A stretch of DNA of 64,000 nucleotides from Chloroflexota bacterium (GTDB taxonomy: Bacteria; Chloroflexota; Anaerolineae; UBA4142): positions 1 to 64,000 of the forward strand of contig JACRMI010000019.1 in assembly GCA_016215025.1 (NCBI GenBank), written 5' to 3'. Under the pieces are notes generated by a model. It was given only the letters and a program-made list of their open reading frames with translations. It was not told the origin of the DNA and did no database searches. Position 1 is the stretch's first letter; every line of letters starts with the position of its first letter. A program made the translations under genes and the position numbers. Below, in pieces: positions 50,103 through 58,792 of the stretch.

Positions 50103-50936
50103 ATGATTGATTTCCTCGTCGTCGGTCATATCGTTCAAGATGTCGTGCCAAATGGATTTACCGTTGGCGGTACGGCAACCTACATGTCCATTACGGCACG
50201 TAATCTGGGGCGCAAGCCGGGTATCGTAACCCGACTCGCGCCTGATTTTGTTTTACCGCAAGTTTTACACGATATTGAAGTGGCGCGGGTGGATTCGCCG
50301 CATACGACCACATTTCACAACGTCTATCACGAAGGTCATCGTCGCCAGTTTTTGCTCAATGTCGCCGACCCAATTCAGCCCGAAGATATTCCTGCCGCTT
50401 GGTCCACCGCGCCGATTGTTCACCTCGGTCCGCTCGCGCGCGAACTCGATGCGCGCTTTGCGAAATTATTTCCCCAAGCGCTCGTCGGCGTGACGCCGCA
50501 GGGATGGCTGCGTCAGTGGGACGATTCCAAACGCGTGCGGATGCGACCCTGGGAAGAAGCGCAAGCCATTTTGCCGTACGTCGATGTTTTGATTTTGAGC
50601 GAAGAAGATTTGAACGGCGACACCGAACTCATGGACGAATATGTGACCAGCACGCGCATCGCCGTCATGACGCAGGGACCCAAGGGTTGTGTCGTTTTCG
50701 TCGATGGGAAACCGCAACACGTGTCCGGTTTCCCCGCGCGTGAAGTCGATCCGACCGGCGCGGGCGATGTGTTCGCCGGGGCGTTCTTGATTCGATTGAG
50801 CGAAACCAACGATCCGATTCAAGCCGCGCGCTTTGCGAATGCGACGGCCTCTTTCTCCGTCGAAGCGCCGGGGGTGACCGGCATCCCCACACGTGTACAA
50901 GTCGAAGAGCGTTTGGCACAACCCCTGACCTTTTGA
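50103..50936 (+). CDS. PfkB-family carbohydrate kinase
   Basis: 277 residues. The N-terminal GHIVQDVVPNGFTVGGTATY carries the sugar-binding Gly-Gly, and DPTGAGDVFAGAFLIRLSE near residue 220 is the PfkB signature with the catalytic Asp. ARLAPDF-like (TRLAPDFVLPQ) and NVADPIQPEDIP segments fit the family. Substrate could be ribose, fructose, a nucleoside or an inositol-type sugar; nothing here decides it. It sits between jag and parA and is flanked by an iterated spacer and a REP-like repeat. Confidence 0.9.
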   Translation: MIDFLVVGHIVQDVVPNGFTVGGTATYMSITARNLGRKPGIVTRLAPDFVLPQVLHDIEVARVDSPHTTTFHNVYHEGHRRQFLLNVADPIQPEDIPAAWSTAPIVHLGPLARELDARFAKLFPQALVGVTPQGWLRQWDDSKRVRMRPWEEAQAILPYVDVLILSEEDLNGDTELMDEYVTSTRIAVMTQGPKGCVVFVDGKPQHVSGFPAREVDPTGAGDVFAGAFLIRLSETNDPIQAARFANATASFSVEAPGVTGIPTRVQVEERLAQPLTF

Positions 50937-50938
50937 CC

Positions 50939-51008
50939 TTGTCATGCTGAACGAAGCGAAGCATCTCATTTTGCGAATAACGAGACCTTTCGCTTCGCTC
51001 AGGGTGAC
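50939..51008. repeat. REP-like palindromic intergenic repeat, copy 4
   Basis: Opposite orientation to copy 3: the right arm CTTTCGCTTCGCTCAGGGTG is the reverse complement of that copy's left arm. The left arm is TTGTCATGCTGAACGAAGCG. Confidence 0.85.
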
Positions 51009-51023
51009 GATCTAAAATTATCC

Positions 51024-51812
51024 ATGACCACCATCTACACCTTCGCTAACCAAAAAGGCGGCGTCGGCAAAACGACGACTGCCATCAACATCGCTGCCAA
51101 TCTTGCCGCGCGCGAGAAAAAAGTTTTGCTGGTCGATATGGACCCGCAAGCAAATGCCACTTCGTCGCTCGGCATCGACAAGACCGGCGCGCTCTACTCG
51201 ATCTATCATGCGTTGGTCGAAGAACTCCCCATCGATCAAATCTTGATGCTGACCAAACGCCTGCACCTCGACATCGTTCCATCGTCACCGGCGCTCGCGG
51301 GCGCTGAAGTTGAATTGGTCGGCGCGGAACGACGCGAGTATTTGTTAGCGGATATTCTCGCGCCAGTCGCGCCACGCTACGATTACATTTTTATTGATTC
51401 GCCGCCGTCTCTGGGACTGCTCACCGTAAATGCGTTGGTCGCTGCCGATGCGGTCATCGTTCCGATTCAGTGCGAGTATCTCGCGCTCGAAGGTCTATCG
51501 CAATTGCTCGAAACGATCAAGCTCGTGCAAAACAGTTTGAATCCGCGCCTACGTATTGCCGGCATGGCGATGACGATGTACGATTCGCGCACACATCTTG
51601 CACTCCAAGTGGTCGAAGAAGTCGCCAAACATTTTCCCGATAAGATTTTTCGCACGATTATTCCACGCAGCGTTCGCATCGCCGAAGCTCCCAGCTTTGG
51701 CGAGCCGCTCGTCTCCTTCGATCCAAAATCGCGCGGTGCGCAAGCGTACGAAGCGTTGACCACTGAATTAGTGGAACGAGAAAACAAGTCACGTAGTCAA
51801 ATAGTCGAGTAG
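51024..51812 (+). CDS. parA: chromosome partitioning ATPase ParA (Soj)
   Basis: 262 residues. FANQKGGVGKTTTAINIAAN is the deviant Walker A with the signature Lys, VLLVDMDPQANATSSLGI the Walker A' region, and YDYIFIDSPPSLGLLTVNAL the Walker B. It is the short chromosomal form without a DNA-binding N-terminal extension. With ParB it segregates origins. It lies upstream of parB in the usual order. No Shine-Dalgarno sequence is visible between the REP-like repeat and the ATG. Confidence 0.96.
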   Translation: MTTIYTFANQKGGVGKTTTAINIAANLAAREKKVLLVDMDPQANATSSLGIDKTGALYSIYHALVEELPIDQILMLTKRLHLDIVPSSPALAGAEVELVGAERREYLLADILAPVAPRYDYIFIDSPPSLGLLTVNALVAADAVIVPIQCEYLALEGLSQLLETIKLVQNSLNPRLRIAGMAMTMYDSRTHLALQVVEEVAKHFPDKIFRTIIPRSVRIAEAPSFGEPLVSFDPKSRGAQAYEALTTELVERENKSRSQIVE

Positions 51813-51858
51813 TCGCATTGTCTAGCTTGACTACAAGACTATATGACCAGGAGACTAG
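51796..51858. repeat. word-iterated spacer between parA and parB
   Basis: TAGTC and GACTA words alternate: AAATAGTCGAGTAGTCG, TTGACTACAAGACTATATGA, ending AGGAGACTAG, which also gives the parB ribosome site. It begins inside the last codons of parA. Confidence 0.6.
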
Positions 51859-52767
51859 ATGACTCCAACTAAACATGGACTCGGTCGCGGGCTAGGCGCG
51901 CTCATTCCACCTAGCACTCCATCCGCCGTAACGTCCGGCGTGCGCGAAGTTCCCGTCGCCGCAATCTCGCCGAATCCGCGTCAGCCGCGTCATAAAATCG
52001 ATCCCGATGCGGTGCAGGAACTTGCCAACTCGATCAAAGAGCATGGCTTGATTCAGCCGCTCATCGTCACGCCCGCGCCCGATTCGACGGAGCTTGCGCC
52101 GCGTTATCAACTTATCGCCGGCGAACGCCGTTGGACGGCGGCGAAGATCGCGGGCTTGGCGAATGTGTCCGTCATCGTGCGCGGTGCGACCGATCAAGAA
52201 ATGCTCGAACTCGCGCTGGTCGAAAATATTCAGCGCGCCGATCTCAACGTGCTGGAAGAAGCGAGCGCGTACAAGCAGTTGATGGACGATTTCGGTTTGA
52301 CCCAGGAACAAGTCGCGACCAAAGTTGGGAAGAACCGCACGACGATTACGAACGCGTTGCGCCTGCTCAAATTGCCGGAAGAAGTCCGCGCCGCGCTCGC
52401 CGAAGAAACGATTTCGGAGGGACATGCGCGCGCGATTCTGACCATCGCCAACGAAGACCAACAAAAGCAACTGTTGCGTGCGGTGATCGATGGCGGCATG
52501 TCGGTGCGGCAAACGGAAGAGACTGCACGGCGCTTGAACGATTTGCCCAAGCCCGCAGCCCCTGTATCGACCAAGCCGGTTGCACGTAGCGAACACAGAC
52601 CGCAAGCGATGCCGGCGGGCACACGCGCGCTTGAGGACGAATTTCGCCAGGCGCTGGGAACCAAGGTTCAGGTGTTTCGTTCGCGCAAAGGCGGCAAAAT
52701 CGTTCTGCACTTTTATTCCGAAGAAGAGTTGGAAGCGATTTACGAAAAGATCGTTCGGGGGCGATAA
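51859..52767 (+). CDS. parB: chromosome partitioning protein ParB (Spo0J)
   Basis: 302 residues. The start MTPTKHGLGRGLGALIP carries the ParA-stimulating LGRGL motif. The CTPase/ParB domain has ISPNPRQPRHKIDPDAVQEL, IVTPA and YQLIAGERRWTAAKIAGL (GERR motif). LNVLEEASAYKQLMDDFGLT followed by EQVATKVGKNRTTITNALRL is the helix-turn-helix that binds parS; the C-terminal dimer domain closes the protein. No obvious parS site (TGTTTCACGTGAAACA) was found in the window. Confidence 0.96.
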   Translation: MTPTKHGLGRGLGALIPPSTPSAVTSGVREVPVAAISPNPRQPRHKIDPDAVQELANSIKEHGLIQPLIVTPAPDSTELAPRYQLIAGERRWTAAKIAGLANVSVIVRGATDQEMLELALVENIQRADLNVLEEASAYKQLMDDFGLTQEQVATKVGKNRTTITNALRLLKLPEEVRAALAEETISEGHARAILTIANEDQQKQLLRAVIDGGMSVRQTEETARRLNDLPKPAAPVSTKPVARSEHRPQAMPAGTRALEDEFRQALGTKVQVFRSRKGGKIVLHFYSEEELEAIYEKIVRGR

Positions 52768-52785
52768 ACTAGACCCCCAATTTTT

Positions 52786-52860
52786 AACCGCGAATCTCGC
52801 GAATCACGCGAATAAAATGTGAAAGATTTGCGAAGATTCGCGAGATTCGCGGTTTATTTC
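52786..52860 (+). terminator. long fold-back hairpin after parB
   Basis: AACCGCGAATCTCGCGAATC at the left pairs with GATTCGCGAGATTCGCGGTT at the right over 20 perfect bases, extended to about 28, with an inner loop near 52815. TTATTTCTGTTTTCTTG follows, so it can end parAB transcription. Inside each arm the word CGCGAAT is repeated. Confidence 0.82.
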
Positions 52861-52886
52861 TGTTTTCTTGTCTGGCGGAGTAATCT

Positions 52887-53804
52887 ATGTCGAAACACTA
52901 CCACTTTGTTCAAGCCGATGTTTTTACGGGGCAGGCGTTTGGGGGCAATCAATTGGCGGTCTTTACCGATGCGCGTGGATTGACCGCCGACGAAATGCAA
53001 ACGCTAGCGCAAGAAATGAATTATTCGGAATCGACGTTTGTGTTGCCGCCCGAAATTCCAAACGCTGTCAAGCGCGTTCGTATTTTTACGCCGGGCAAAG
53101 AAATGCCGATGGCGGGTCATCCCACGGTCGGGACGGCGTTTGTGCTGGCGCAGCACGGCGACATTCCGCTTGTGGGTGAACGCACGGAAGCGACTTTGCA
53201 ACTCGGCATTGGACCGGTCGACGTGGTGATCGAGCAGGCGAATGGGAAGCCCAGCTTCGTGTGGATGAAACATCGCGAGCCAGAGTTTGGAGCAACTTTC
53301 ACTGATCGCGAAGCGGTCGCACAATCGCTCGGCATCGCGGCGTCTGAGGTATCGACCGAATTTCCGATGCAAAGCATTTCGACGGGTGTGCGCTTTATGA
53401 TGGTTCCGTTGGTCTCGCTGGCGATCGCCCATCGCTGCGCGCCGAATTCATCGGCGTTGCTTGAACTCTGCGAGCGATTGAACATCGAAGGGTTGTATGT
53501 TTTTACGAAGGAGACGATGCTGCCTGGAATGCAGATTCACGCGCGCATGTTTGCCTCGCCTGAGCTAGGTCTGATCGAAGACCCGGCGACTGGCTCGGCG
53601 GCGGGACCTTTCGGCGGATATGTAGCGCGCTATGGCGTGTTGCCGCGCGCAGACAAGTTACGTTTCGTGATCGAGCAAGGCGTGGAGATGAAACGACCGA
53701 GCCAGATTAAAGTTAAAGTCGAAAGTTCAGGCGACAAAATTACGGGACTGGCAATCGGCGGACAAACCGTGATTGTCGGCGAGGGCGATATTTTCTGGGA
53801 GTGA
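52887..53804 (+). CDS. PhzF-family isomerase-like protein
   Basis: 305 residues. ADVFTGQAFGGNQLAVFTDA at the N-terminus, NYSESTFVLPP with the catalytic Glu, RIFTPGKEMPMAGHPTVGTA and DPATGSAAGPFGGYVARYG are the standard PhzF motifs. The two-domain fold resembles diaminopimelate epimerase. PhzF makes phenazine precursors in Pseudomonas, but most members, as here with no phenazine genes nearby, have unknown substrates. GGAG lies six bases before the ATG. Confidence 0.92.
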   Translation: MSKHYHFVQADVFTGQAFGGNQLAVFTDARGLTADEMQTLAQEMNYSESTFVLPPEIPNAVKRVRIFTPGKEMPMAGHPTVGTAFVLAQHGDIPLVGERTEATLQLGIGPVDVVIEQANGKPSFVWMKHREPEFGATFTDREAVAQSLGIAASEVSTEFPMQSISTGVRFMMVPLVSLAIAHRCAPNSSALLELCERLNIEGLYVFTKETMLPGMQIHARMFASPELGLIEDPATGSAAGPFGGYVARYGVLPRADKLRFVIEQGVEMKRPSQIKVKVESSGDKITGLAIGGQTVIVGEGDIFWE

Positions 53805-53817
53805 GAAATAAAAAGAA

Positions 53818-54804
53818 ATGAAGCACATATTTTTGTTCGCGTTGCTCGTACTCACATTCATTACGTTGGTCGCGTGCTCGGTCACATCTCCCGCACCGGT
53901 CTTAAAAACATCGATTCCAACTGCTGTCGTTGTCTCGCCGGTTCCAATAACGGCAGTTCCACCGGCGACTGTGCCACCAACGGCTGTGCCGCCCACAGCA
54001 ACTGTTCCGCCGACTGTGGTTCTGCCAACCGCTGCGCTTCCCACGCCGACTGCCTTGCCCGCAATAGCGTGTCAAGATCAAGTGACGTTCAAGGGCGAAG
54101 AACTTCCGAAAGACTATGCTCAATTTGCTCCCCAAGCTCCTTTCGTCAAGCAATGGTCGATTTACAACACCGGTACCTGTACCTGGGATTCCAGCTACAA
54201 CTGGGTATTCATCTCTGGCGACCAGATGACCGGAGCCAATTTGAATCTGGTCAACGCCATCAATGTGACCGATGGCATCGTTCCACCCAGCGGCAAATTT
54301 GCCACGATGTCGATCAAGCTGACTGCGCCTAGCAAGCCAGGAACGTATGTCGGATACTGGGGTTTGCGTGACGGCAGAGGCAACCTTGTTCCGATGGTTG
54401 GCGGCACGAAAGAGCATACGGTTTATGTTTTGATCGTTGTGACCGGCGGCAATACCACGGTCGGAGGAATTACGAACGCCGCAGTGAGGATCGTGCTCGA
54501 ACAAGGTTCAGGTGTGCCATGCACGAACAAATCGACCTACTTTGTTTATTTCGACATGACGTCGAATGGACCGACGAGCGCGAAATACGAAATCAGCGCG
54601 ACCGATGCGAGCGGACAGGTTGCCGATGGAGTGTTTGATACGTTCGCTTCTCCGTACGTCTCCGATGCATTGAAATTTTCGACGGCTGAAAAGAAAACAG
54701 TTGCTTTGCGACTGAGCGGTCCCTATGTTGATCCCGACACCCTCACGATCCGCGCGCGAGTGAATGGTGGTGACTGGCAACAAGCCCAGGTCGCTTGCAA
54801 ATAA
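53818..54804 (+). CDS. lipoprotein with an NBR1-type Ig-like domain
   Basis: 328 residues. Lipobox TLVACS at the N-terminus, then a Pro/Thr/Val repeat linker (AVPPATVPPTAVPPTATVPP), an Ig-like domain of the next-to-BRCA1 type (about 85-200: FVKQWSIYNTGTCTWDSSYN, APSKPGTYVGYWGLRDGRGN), and a second C-terminal beta domain (about 215-328). NBR1-Ig domains are frequent in secreted Chloroflexota and actinobacterial proteins. A role outside the membrane, perhaps in binding other surface proteins, is inferred. It starts 13 bases after phzF. Confidence 0.85.
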   Translation: MKHIFLFALLVLTFITLVACSVTSPAPVLKTSIPTAVVVSPVPITAVPPATVPPTAVPPTATVPPTVVLPTAALPTPTALPAIACQDQVTFKGEELPKDYAQFAPQAPFVKQWSIYNTGTCTWDSSYNWVFISGDQMTGANLNLVNAINVTDGIVPPSGKFATMSIKLTAPSKPGTYVGYWGLRDGRGNLVPMVGGTKEHTVYVLIVVTGGNTTVGGITNAAVRIVLEQGSGVPCTNKSTYFVYFDMTSNGPTSAKYEISATDASGQVADGVFDTFASPYVSDALKFSTAEKKTVALRLSGPYVDPDTLTIRARVNGGDWQQAQVACK

Positions 54805-54819
54805 GTCGAAGTTGAATTT

Positions 54820-54848
54820 TTGCTGATTTTGTTTTCTCGTGATATATT
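54820..54848 (+). promoter_or_regulatory. promoter of the c-di-GMP-I leader
   Basis: TTGCTG (54820-54825) and TATATT (54843-54848), spacer 17; the transcript would begin near 54855, just before the riboswitch. Confidence 0.7.
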
Positions 54849-54865
54849 CCAATAGGAAAACTTTG

Positions 54866-54955
54866 AACAGAGCAAATTTGGCGCAAGCCAAAGACGCAAA
54901 GCCACGAGTCTTCGGTCAACGGTGACAAAGACAGTCGGGCTGCCAAAGTGATGCG
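54866..54955 (+). promoter_or_regulatory. c-di-GMP-I (GEMM) riboswitch
   Basis: GAGCAAATTTGGC-GCAA-GCCAAAGACGCAAAGCC is the P2 hairpin with a GNRA tetraloop and the conserved ACGCAAAGCCACG junction. The P3 hairpin follows, and GACAGTCGGGCTGCC at 54929-54943 closes the aptamer. This is the standard class I motif. A terminator hairpin follows at 54966. Confidence 0.95.
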
Positions 54956-54965
54956 CAAGATGTTT

Positions 54966-54998
54966 TGCCTGCTTCGAGTGATCAGAGCAGGCATTTTT
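54966..54998 (+). terminator. expression-platform terminator of the class I riboswitch
   Basis: GCCTGCT and AGCAGGC around TCGAGTGATCAG, followed by ATTTTTAA. Confidence 0.88.
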
Positions 54999-55052
54999 AA
55001 TCCGCTTTCTCCGATCGTGATTTTCATCTGTTCAGGTTCTTCTTTTACACTC

Positions 55053-55061
55053 GGGAGGTGA
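55053..55061 (+). other. GGGAGGTGA element in the class I leader
   Basis: Same element as in the four leaders of the 10-19 kb island, 79 bases before the GTG start at 55140. Confidence 0.55.
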
Positions 55062-55139
55062 GACATCTGATTGATTACACTGCAACGTTTTCATCGTCAC
55101 GGTCAATCGAATTCAACAAATTCTTTCATGGAGCAAAGA

Positions 55140-56600
55140 GTGAAATCCTTGAACTTGGCACTGAACAAGTGGGCTGTTCTTCTCGGATTGACGATTGGAC
55201 TAATCATCGGAATTCTGGGAATGATACCCACCGTAGCCACTCTGGCTGCGACTCAATCACCCCACAACATGATCGGTTCTGAAAATCAACATTATGTGAT
55301 TACCCCAGGGACGGCACGACTGGATAGCATAAATCCCGCCAAGCCATTAGCTGGTTACATTGACTTGACAACGGCGATCACACTGACCGGGTTATCCTCA
55401 TCTGTTTCTCAGGTAGTGAGTATGAGCAATAACAAAGTTGCGTATTTGATGATGAGTACCAATCAAGTCCGCGTCATGAATACAGATGGCACTCAGCTCT
55501 ACCTGACCGACCTTACCGCCGCTCTAGGTTCACGCGCCACGAATCGAAGCTCACTATACCTGTATCCCATCGCCAATGGGGAACTCATTATCACGGTTGA
55601 AGGCTCAAGTAGTGGATGCGACAACAATACGAACAACTTGTTTGCCTTTTTGCGGCTCAACGCCATCGGCTCTGTGGTCACTTCATTGACGAATATTAGT
55701 GGGGCGACGCACCCGTACAACTGTTATACGCGTATGGTCGAGTTGTCAAACGGTAATCTGGCGTTCGAGTACCAGATCAATGGCGATGAATACGCCCTGC
55801 GAATTTTCCAGCCCAACGGCACGGCAGTCACGAGCGAGACATCGGTTCAAAAAACCGGCACCGGCAACGGGGATTGTGGTACGCCGTCTGGATCGACGTA
55901 CACGAATGCAATAGCCGCGAATCATAATGGCGTTTTTCTGATTGCCTATTATTGTTATGAGACAACCTACCCTAACGGTACACTATGGGGGGTGTTATAC
56001 AACAACAATGGTACACAGATCACGGTTGGTTCCGTGCAGCACTTTGCCATTGGAACCTATACCTATTCACCAAACCAATCGGTCATGGGTTTGACTGACA
56101 ATAACTTTATGGTCGCTTACACCAGCAATAACGGGACCAATTACAATTTTAAATTGGTTCAGCCGAATGGAACCATGTCAAACGCAGGGACGTATACCCC
56201 AGTGCCAGGAAATTATCCATCTTTCCTGGTTCTTGGAGATGGTGGTTTTGTAGCTTTGGATTCAAGGAAGGTGACCAATACAGGATACGATTATTTTTAT
56301 GCCACAGGTACAGTTTATTCCAATAGCGGTAGTGTAGCGCAGTCTTCTACCGATTTGGATTCGACCTACTTTGACCGCTGTTTGTCTGATGGATCGGATT
56401 GTGATAGTTGGAATGATGTTGGTTATGTCTGGGCAGGAACCGCGACTGGTTACGCCAAGGGGATTTCGTATCCCAACGGGCGTACACGGAATCTCATTCT
56501 GCATAGTTTTGGTTCTCCGACCGCCGTCACGCTCTCGTCGTTTAAAGCGAACGCGCCGTTTGATTTGGGCGAATGGCTGAGAAGAATCCTGGGACGATAA
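55140..56600 (+). CDS. secreted propeller-like protein, unknown
   Basis: The GTG at 55140 is chosen because GGAG lies six bases before it and it begins a signal peptide (MKSLNLALNKWAVLLGLTIG); the ATG at 55128 and a TTG at 55071 are in-frame alternatives. The mature part, about 450 residues, has repeated strands with Asn/Thr/Tyr-rich turns (MNTDGTQLYLTDLT, ELSNGNLAFEYQINGDEYAL, GLTDNNFMVAYTSNNGTNYN), compatible with a beta-propeller. The end, VTLSSFKANAPFDLGEWLRR, is a short amphipathic tail. The family is not recognised. Expression should follow c-di-GMP through the class I riboswitch upstream. Confidence 0.82.
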   Translation: MKSLNLALNKWAVLLGLTIGLIIGILGMIPTVATLAATQSPHNMIGSENQHYVITPGTARLDSINPAKPLAGYIDLTTAITLTGLSSSVSQVVSMSNNKVAYLMMSTNQVRVMNTDGTQLYLTDLTAALGSRATNRSSLYLYPIANGELIITVEGSSSGCDNNTNNLFAFLRLNAIGSVVTSLTNISGATHPYNCYTRMVELSNGNLAFEYQINGDEYALRIFQPNGTAVTSETSVQKTGTGNGDCGTPSGSTYTNAIAANHNGVFLIAYYCYETTYPNGTLWGVLYNNNGTQITVGSVQHFAIGTYTYSPNQSVMGLTDNNFMVAYTSNNGTNYNFKLVQPNGTMSNAGTYTPVPGNYPSFLVLGDGGFVALDSRKVTNTGYDYFYATGTVYSNSGSVAQSSTDLDSTYFDRCLSDGSDCDSWNDVGYVWAGTATGYAKGISYPNGRTRNLILHSFGSPTAVTLSSFKANAPFDLGEWLRRILGR

Positions 56601-56604
56601 AACC

Positions 56605-56641
56605 AAATCTGTCAGGTTTCTAAAACCTGACAGATTTCTTC
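56605..56641. terminator. terminator between convergent secreted-protein and typA genes
   Basis: AAATCTGTCAGGTTT and AAACCTGACAGATTT form a perfect 15-bp palindrome with a CTA loop, followed by CTTCTTCT. Confidence 0.88.
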
Positions 56642-56644
56642 TTC

Positions 56645-58498
56645 TCACGCCTCTTCCATCTCGCGTTGAGCCGCTTTATCTTTTGCGGATTTGGCTTTGT
56701 GGCGATCCTCGGTGCCGAGAATCTTTTTGCGAATCCGCAAACTCTTCGGCGTCACTTCCAACAGCTCGTCTTCAGAAATGTACTCGATGGCTTCGTCGAG
56801 CGACATGATGCGCGGCGGCGTCAACTGAATCGTGAAATCGGAATTCGAGCTGCGGACATTCGTCAAGTGTTTTTTCTTGGCGACGTTCACTGCAATATCG
56901 CCTTCACGCGCTTGCTCGCCAATGACCATGCCTTCGTACACTTCAACGCCGGGTCCGATGAACAGAATGCCCCGTCCTTCGGCGAGGTCGAGCGCGTACG
57001 TCGTCGTCGTCCCCGCTTCAAACGCGACCAAGCTGCCATGCTCGCGCGTTTGAATTTCCCCCATCATCGGCAGATAGCCGTGAAAGAGCGAGTGCATGAC
57101 GCCGGTGCCGCGCGTTGCCGTGAGGAATTTACTGCGAAAGCCGAGCAGTCCGCGCGTCGGCACGAGATAACGCAGATGGACCGATCCATCGTCGGCGGTG
57201 TGCATTTCTTTCATGAGCGAACGACGTGAGCCGAGCATTTCCATCACCGTGCCGAGATGCTCGGACGCCACTTCGATATAAACCTCTTCGATGGGTTCCA
57301 GTTTTTCACCCTTGTCGCCTTGTTTGAAAATCACTTCGGGTTTCGAGACTTGAAACTCGTACCCTTCGCGCCGCATCGTTTCGATCAAGATGGCCAAGTG
57401 CAATTCGCCGCGTCCGGACACGATGAACGTATCGGGCGAGGCGGTCTCTTCGACACGCAGACTCACATTCGATTCGAGTTCCTTGAACAAGCGCTCGCGT
57501 AATTTCCGCGAGGTGCTCCACGTGCCTTCGCGTCCTGCGAACGGCGACGTATTTACGCCGAATGCCATGCGCACCGTCGGCGCTTCAACGCGAATGGGTG
57601 GCAGCGGTCGCGGATCGGTTACGTCGGCAACGGTTTCGCCGATGTAAACTTCGGGCAAGCCCGTGAGCGCAACGATTTCGCCCGCGGCGACTTCCGTCGC
57701 TGGAATGCGCTCCAAGCCTTGAAACACAAATAGTTCGGCGATTTTGCCTGGCGATTGCGTTCCGTCGTGCGCGATCCGCACAACATTTTGCGCAGGTCGC
57801 AGCGTGCCGGCAAACAAGCGACCAATCGCGATGCGACCTTTGTAATCGTCGTAACCCAGCGTGGTGACAAGCAACTGCATCGGCTGGTCGGGATAGATTT
57901 GCGGCGCGGGCAAATAATTCACAATCGTATCGAAGAGTGGTTGCAGGTCTACGCCGGTCTCACCAGGTGTGAGTGTTGCCGTGCCGCGAATCGCATCAGT
58001 ATAGACCATCGGGAATTCGGCTTGCTCGTCGGTCGCACCGAGATCGATGAACAAATCGAACGTCGCATTCGCAACGTGATTGAGCCGCGCGTTCGGTCGA
58101 TCCACTTTGTTGATGACGACAATCGCTTTGTGTCCCAGCTCCAACGCTTTGCGCAAAACGAAACGCGTTTGCGGCATCGGTCCATCGACGGCATCGACGA
58201 GCAGCAGAACGCCATCGACCATGTTCAACACGCGCTCGACCTCGCCGCCAAAATCGGCGTGACCGGGCGTATCGACAATATTGATTTTCGTGCCGCGATA
58301 CGTGATGGCGGTATTCTTCGCCAGGATCGTAATGCCGCGCTCACGCTCTAGATCGTTGGAATCCATCACGCGTTCGGCGACGACTTGGTTATCGCGAAAG
58401 ATATGCGATTGCTTGAGCATACCATCGACGAGCGTCGTCTTGCCGTGATCGACGTGAGCGATGATGGCGATGTTGCGTAAATCATTTCGAACAGTCAT
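56645..58498 (-). CDS. typA: ribosome-associated GTPase TypA/BipA
   Basis: The ATG at 58498 follows GGAGTTACT; the ATG at 58513 would add five residues. The 617-residue protein has the G domain ([52 protein letters not shown]), an EF-Tu-like domain II, EF-G-like III and V domains, and the TypA-specific C-terminus (GIKP-type: [35 protein letters not shown]). It aids ribosome assembly under stress or cold. The leader carries its own attenuator-like hairpin. Confidence 0.96.
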   Translation of the reverse strand: MTVRNDLRNIAIIAHVDHGKTTLVDGMLKQSHIFRDNQVVAERVMDSNDLERERGITILAKNTAITYRGTKINIVDTPGHADFGGEVERVLNMVDGVLLLVDAVDGPMPQTRFVLRKALELGHKAIVVINKVDRPNARLNHVANATFDLFIDLGATDEQAEFPMVYTDAIRGTATLTPGETGVDLQPLFDTIVNYLPAPQIYPDQPMQLLVTTLGYDDYKGRIAIGRLFAGTLRPAQNVVRIAHDGTQSPGKIAELFVFQGLERIPATEVAAGEIVALTGLPEVYIGETVADVTDPRPLPPIRVEAPTVRMAFGVNTSPFAGREGTWSTSRKLRERLFKELESNVSLRVEETASPDTFIVSGRGELHLAILIETMRREGYEFQVSKPEVIFKQGDKGEKLEPIEEVYIEVASEHLGTVMEMLGSRRSLMKEMHTADDGSVHLRYLVPTRGLLGFRSKFLTATRGTGVMHSLFHGYLPMMGEIQTREHGSLVAFEAGTTTTYALDLAEGRGILFIGPGVEVYEGMVIGEQAREGDIAVNVAKKKHLTNVRSSNSDFTIQLTPPRIMSLDEAIEYISEDELLEVTPKSLRIRKKILGTEDRHKAKSAKDKAAQREMEEA

Positions 58499-58586
58499 AG
58501 TAACTCCAGTCACAACAACGAATTGAGAAAGAAACGAATTTCAAACCATTCGTTACTTTACAAATTCGTTGTTGTTCGTGCGGCGA

Positions 58587-58617
58587 ATAAAAACCTCGGC
58601 ACCGGAAGGAGCCGAGG
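58587..58617 (-). terminator. attenuator-like hairpin in the typA leader
   Basis: Minus strand: CCTCGGC and GCCGAGG enclosing TCCTTCCGGT, followed by TTTTTATTCG. It lies between the typA promoter and its start codon. Confidence 0.7.
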
Positions 58618-58646
58618 TGATACATTGCTCGGTCAGAACGAATTGC

Positions 58647-58675
58647 ATTATATGCGGATTAGGGCGAATTAGCAA
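58647..58675 (-). promoter_or_regulatory. typA promoter
   Basis: Minus-strand TTGCTA (58675-58670) and TATAAT (58652-58647), spacer 17. The flanking spacer 58499-58750 repeats the word ACGAAT/ATTCGT many times in both orientations. Confidence 0.7.
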
Positions 58676-58756
58676 ACGCGCCAACGAATCACAACGAATA
58701 AACGAATCGCTCGACGGCGGGCGAATTCGTTTATTCATTCCTTATTCGTCGAGTAT

Positions 58757-58784
58757 TTGACCTGTTCAAATGTTCTGATATAAT
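58757..58784 (+). promoter_or_regulatory. promoter giving a leaderless message
   Basis: TTGACC (58757-58762) and TATAAT (58779-58784), spacer 16. The ATG at 58793 is eight bases after the -10 and has no ribosome binding site. Confidence 0.72.
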
Positions 58785-58792
58785 ACCTTGCG

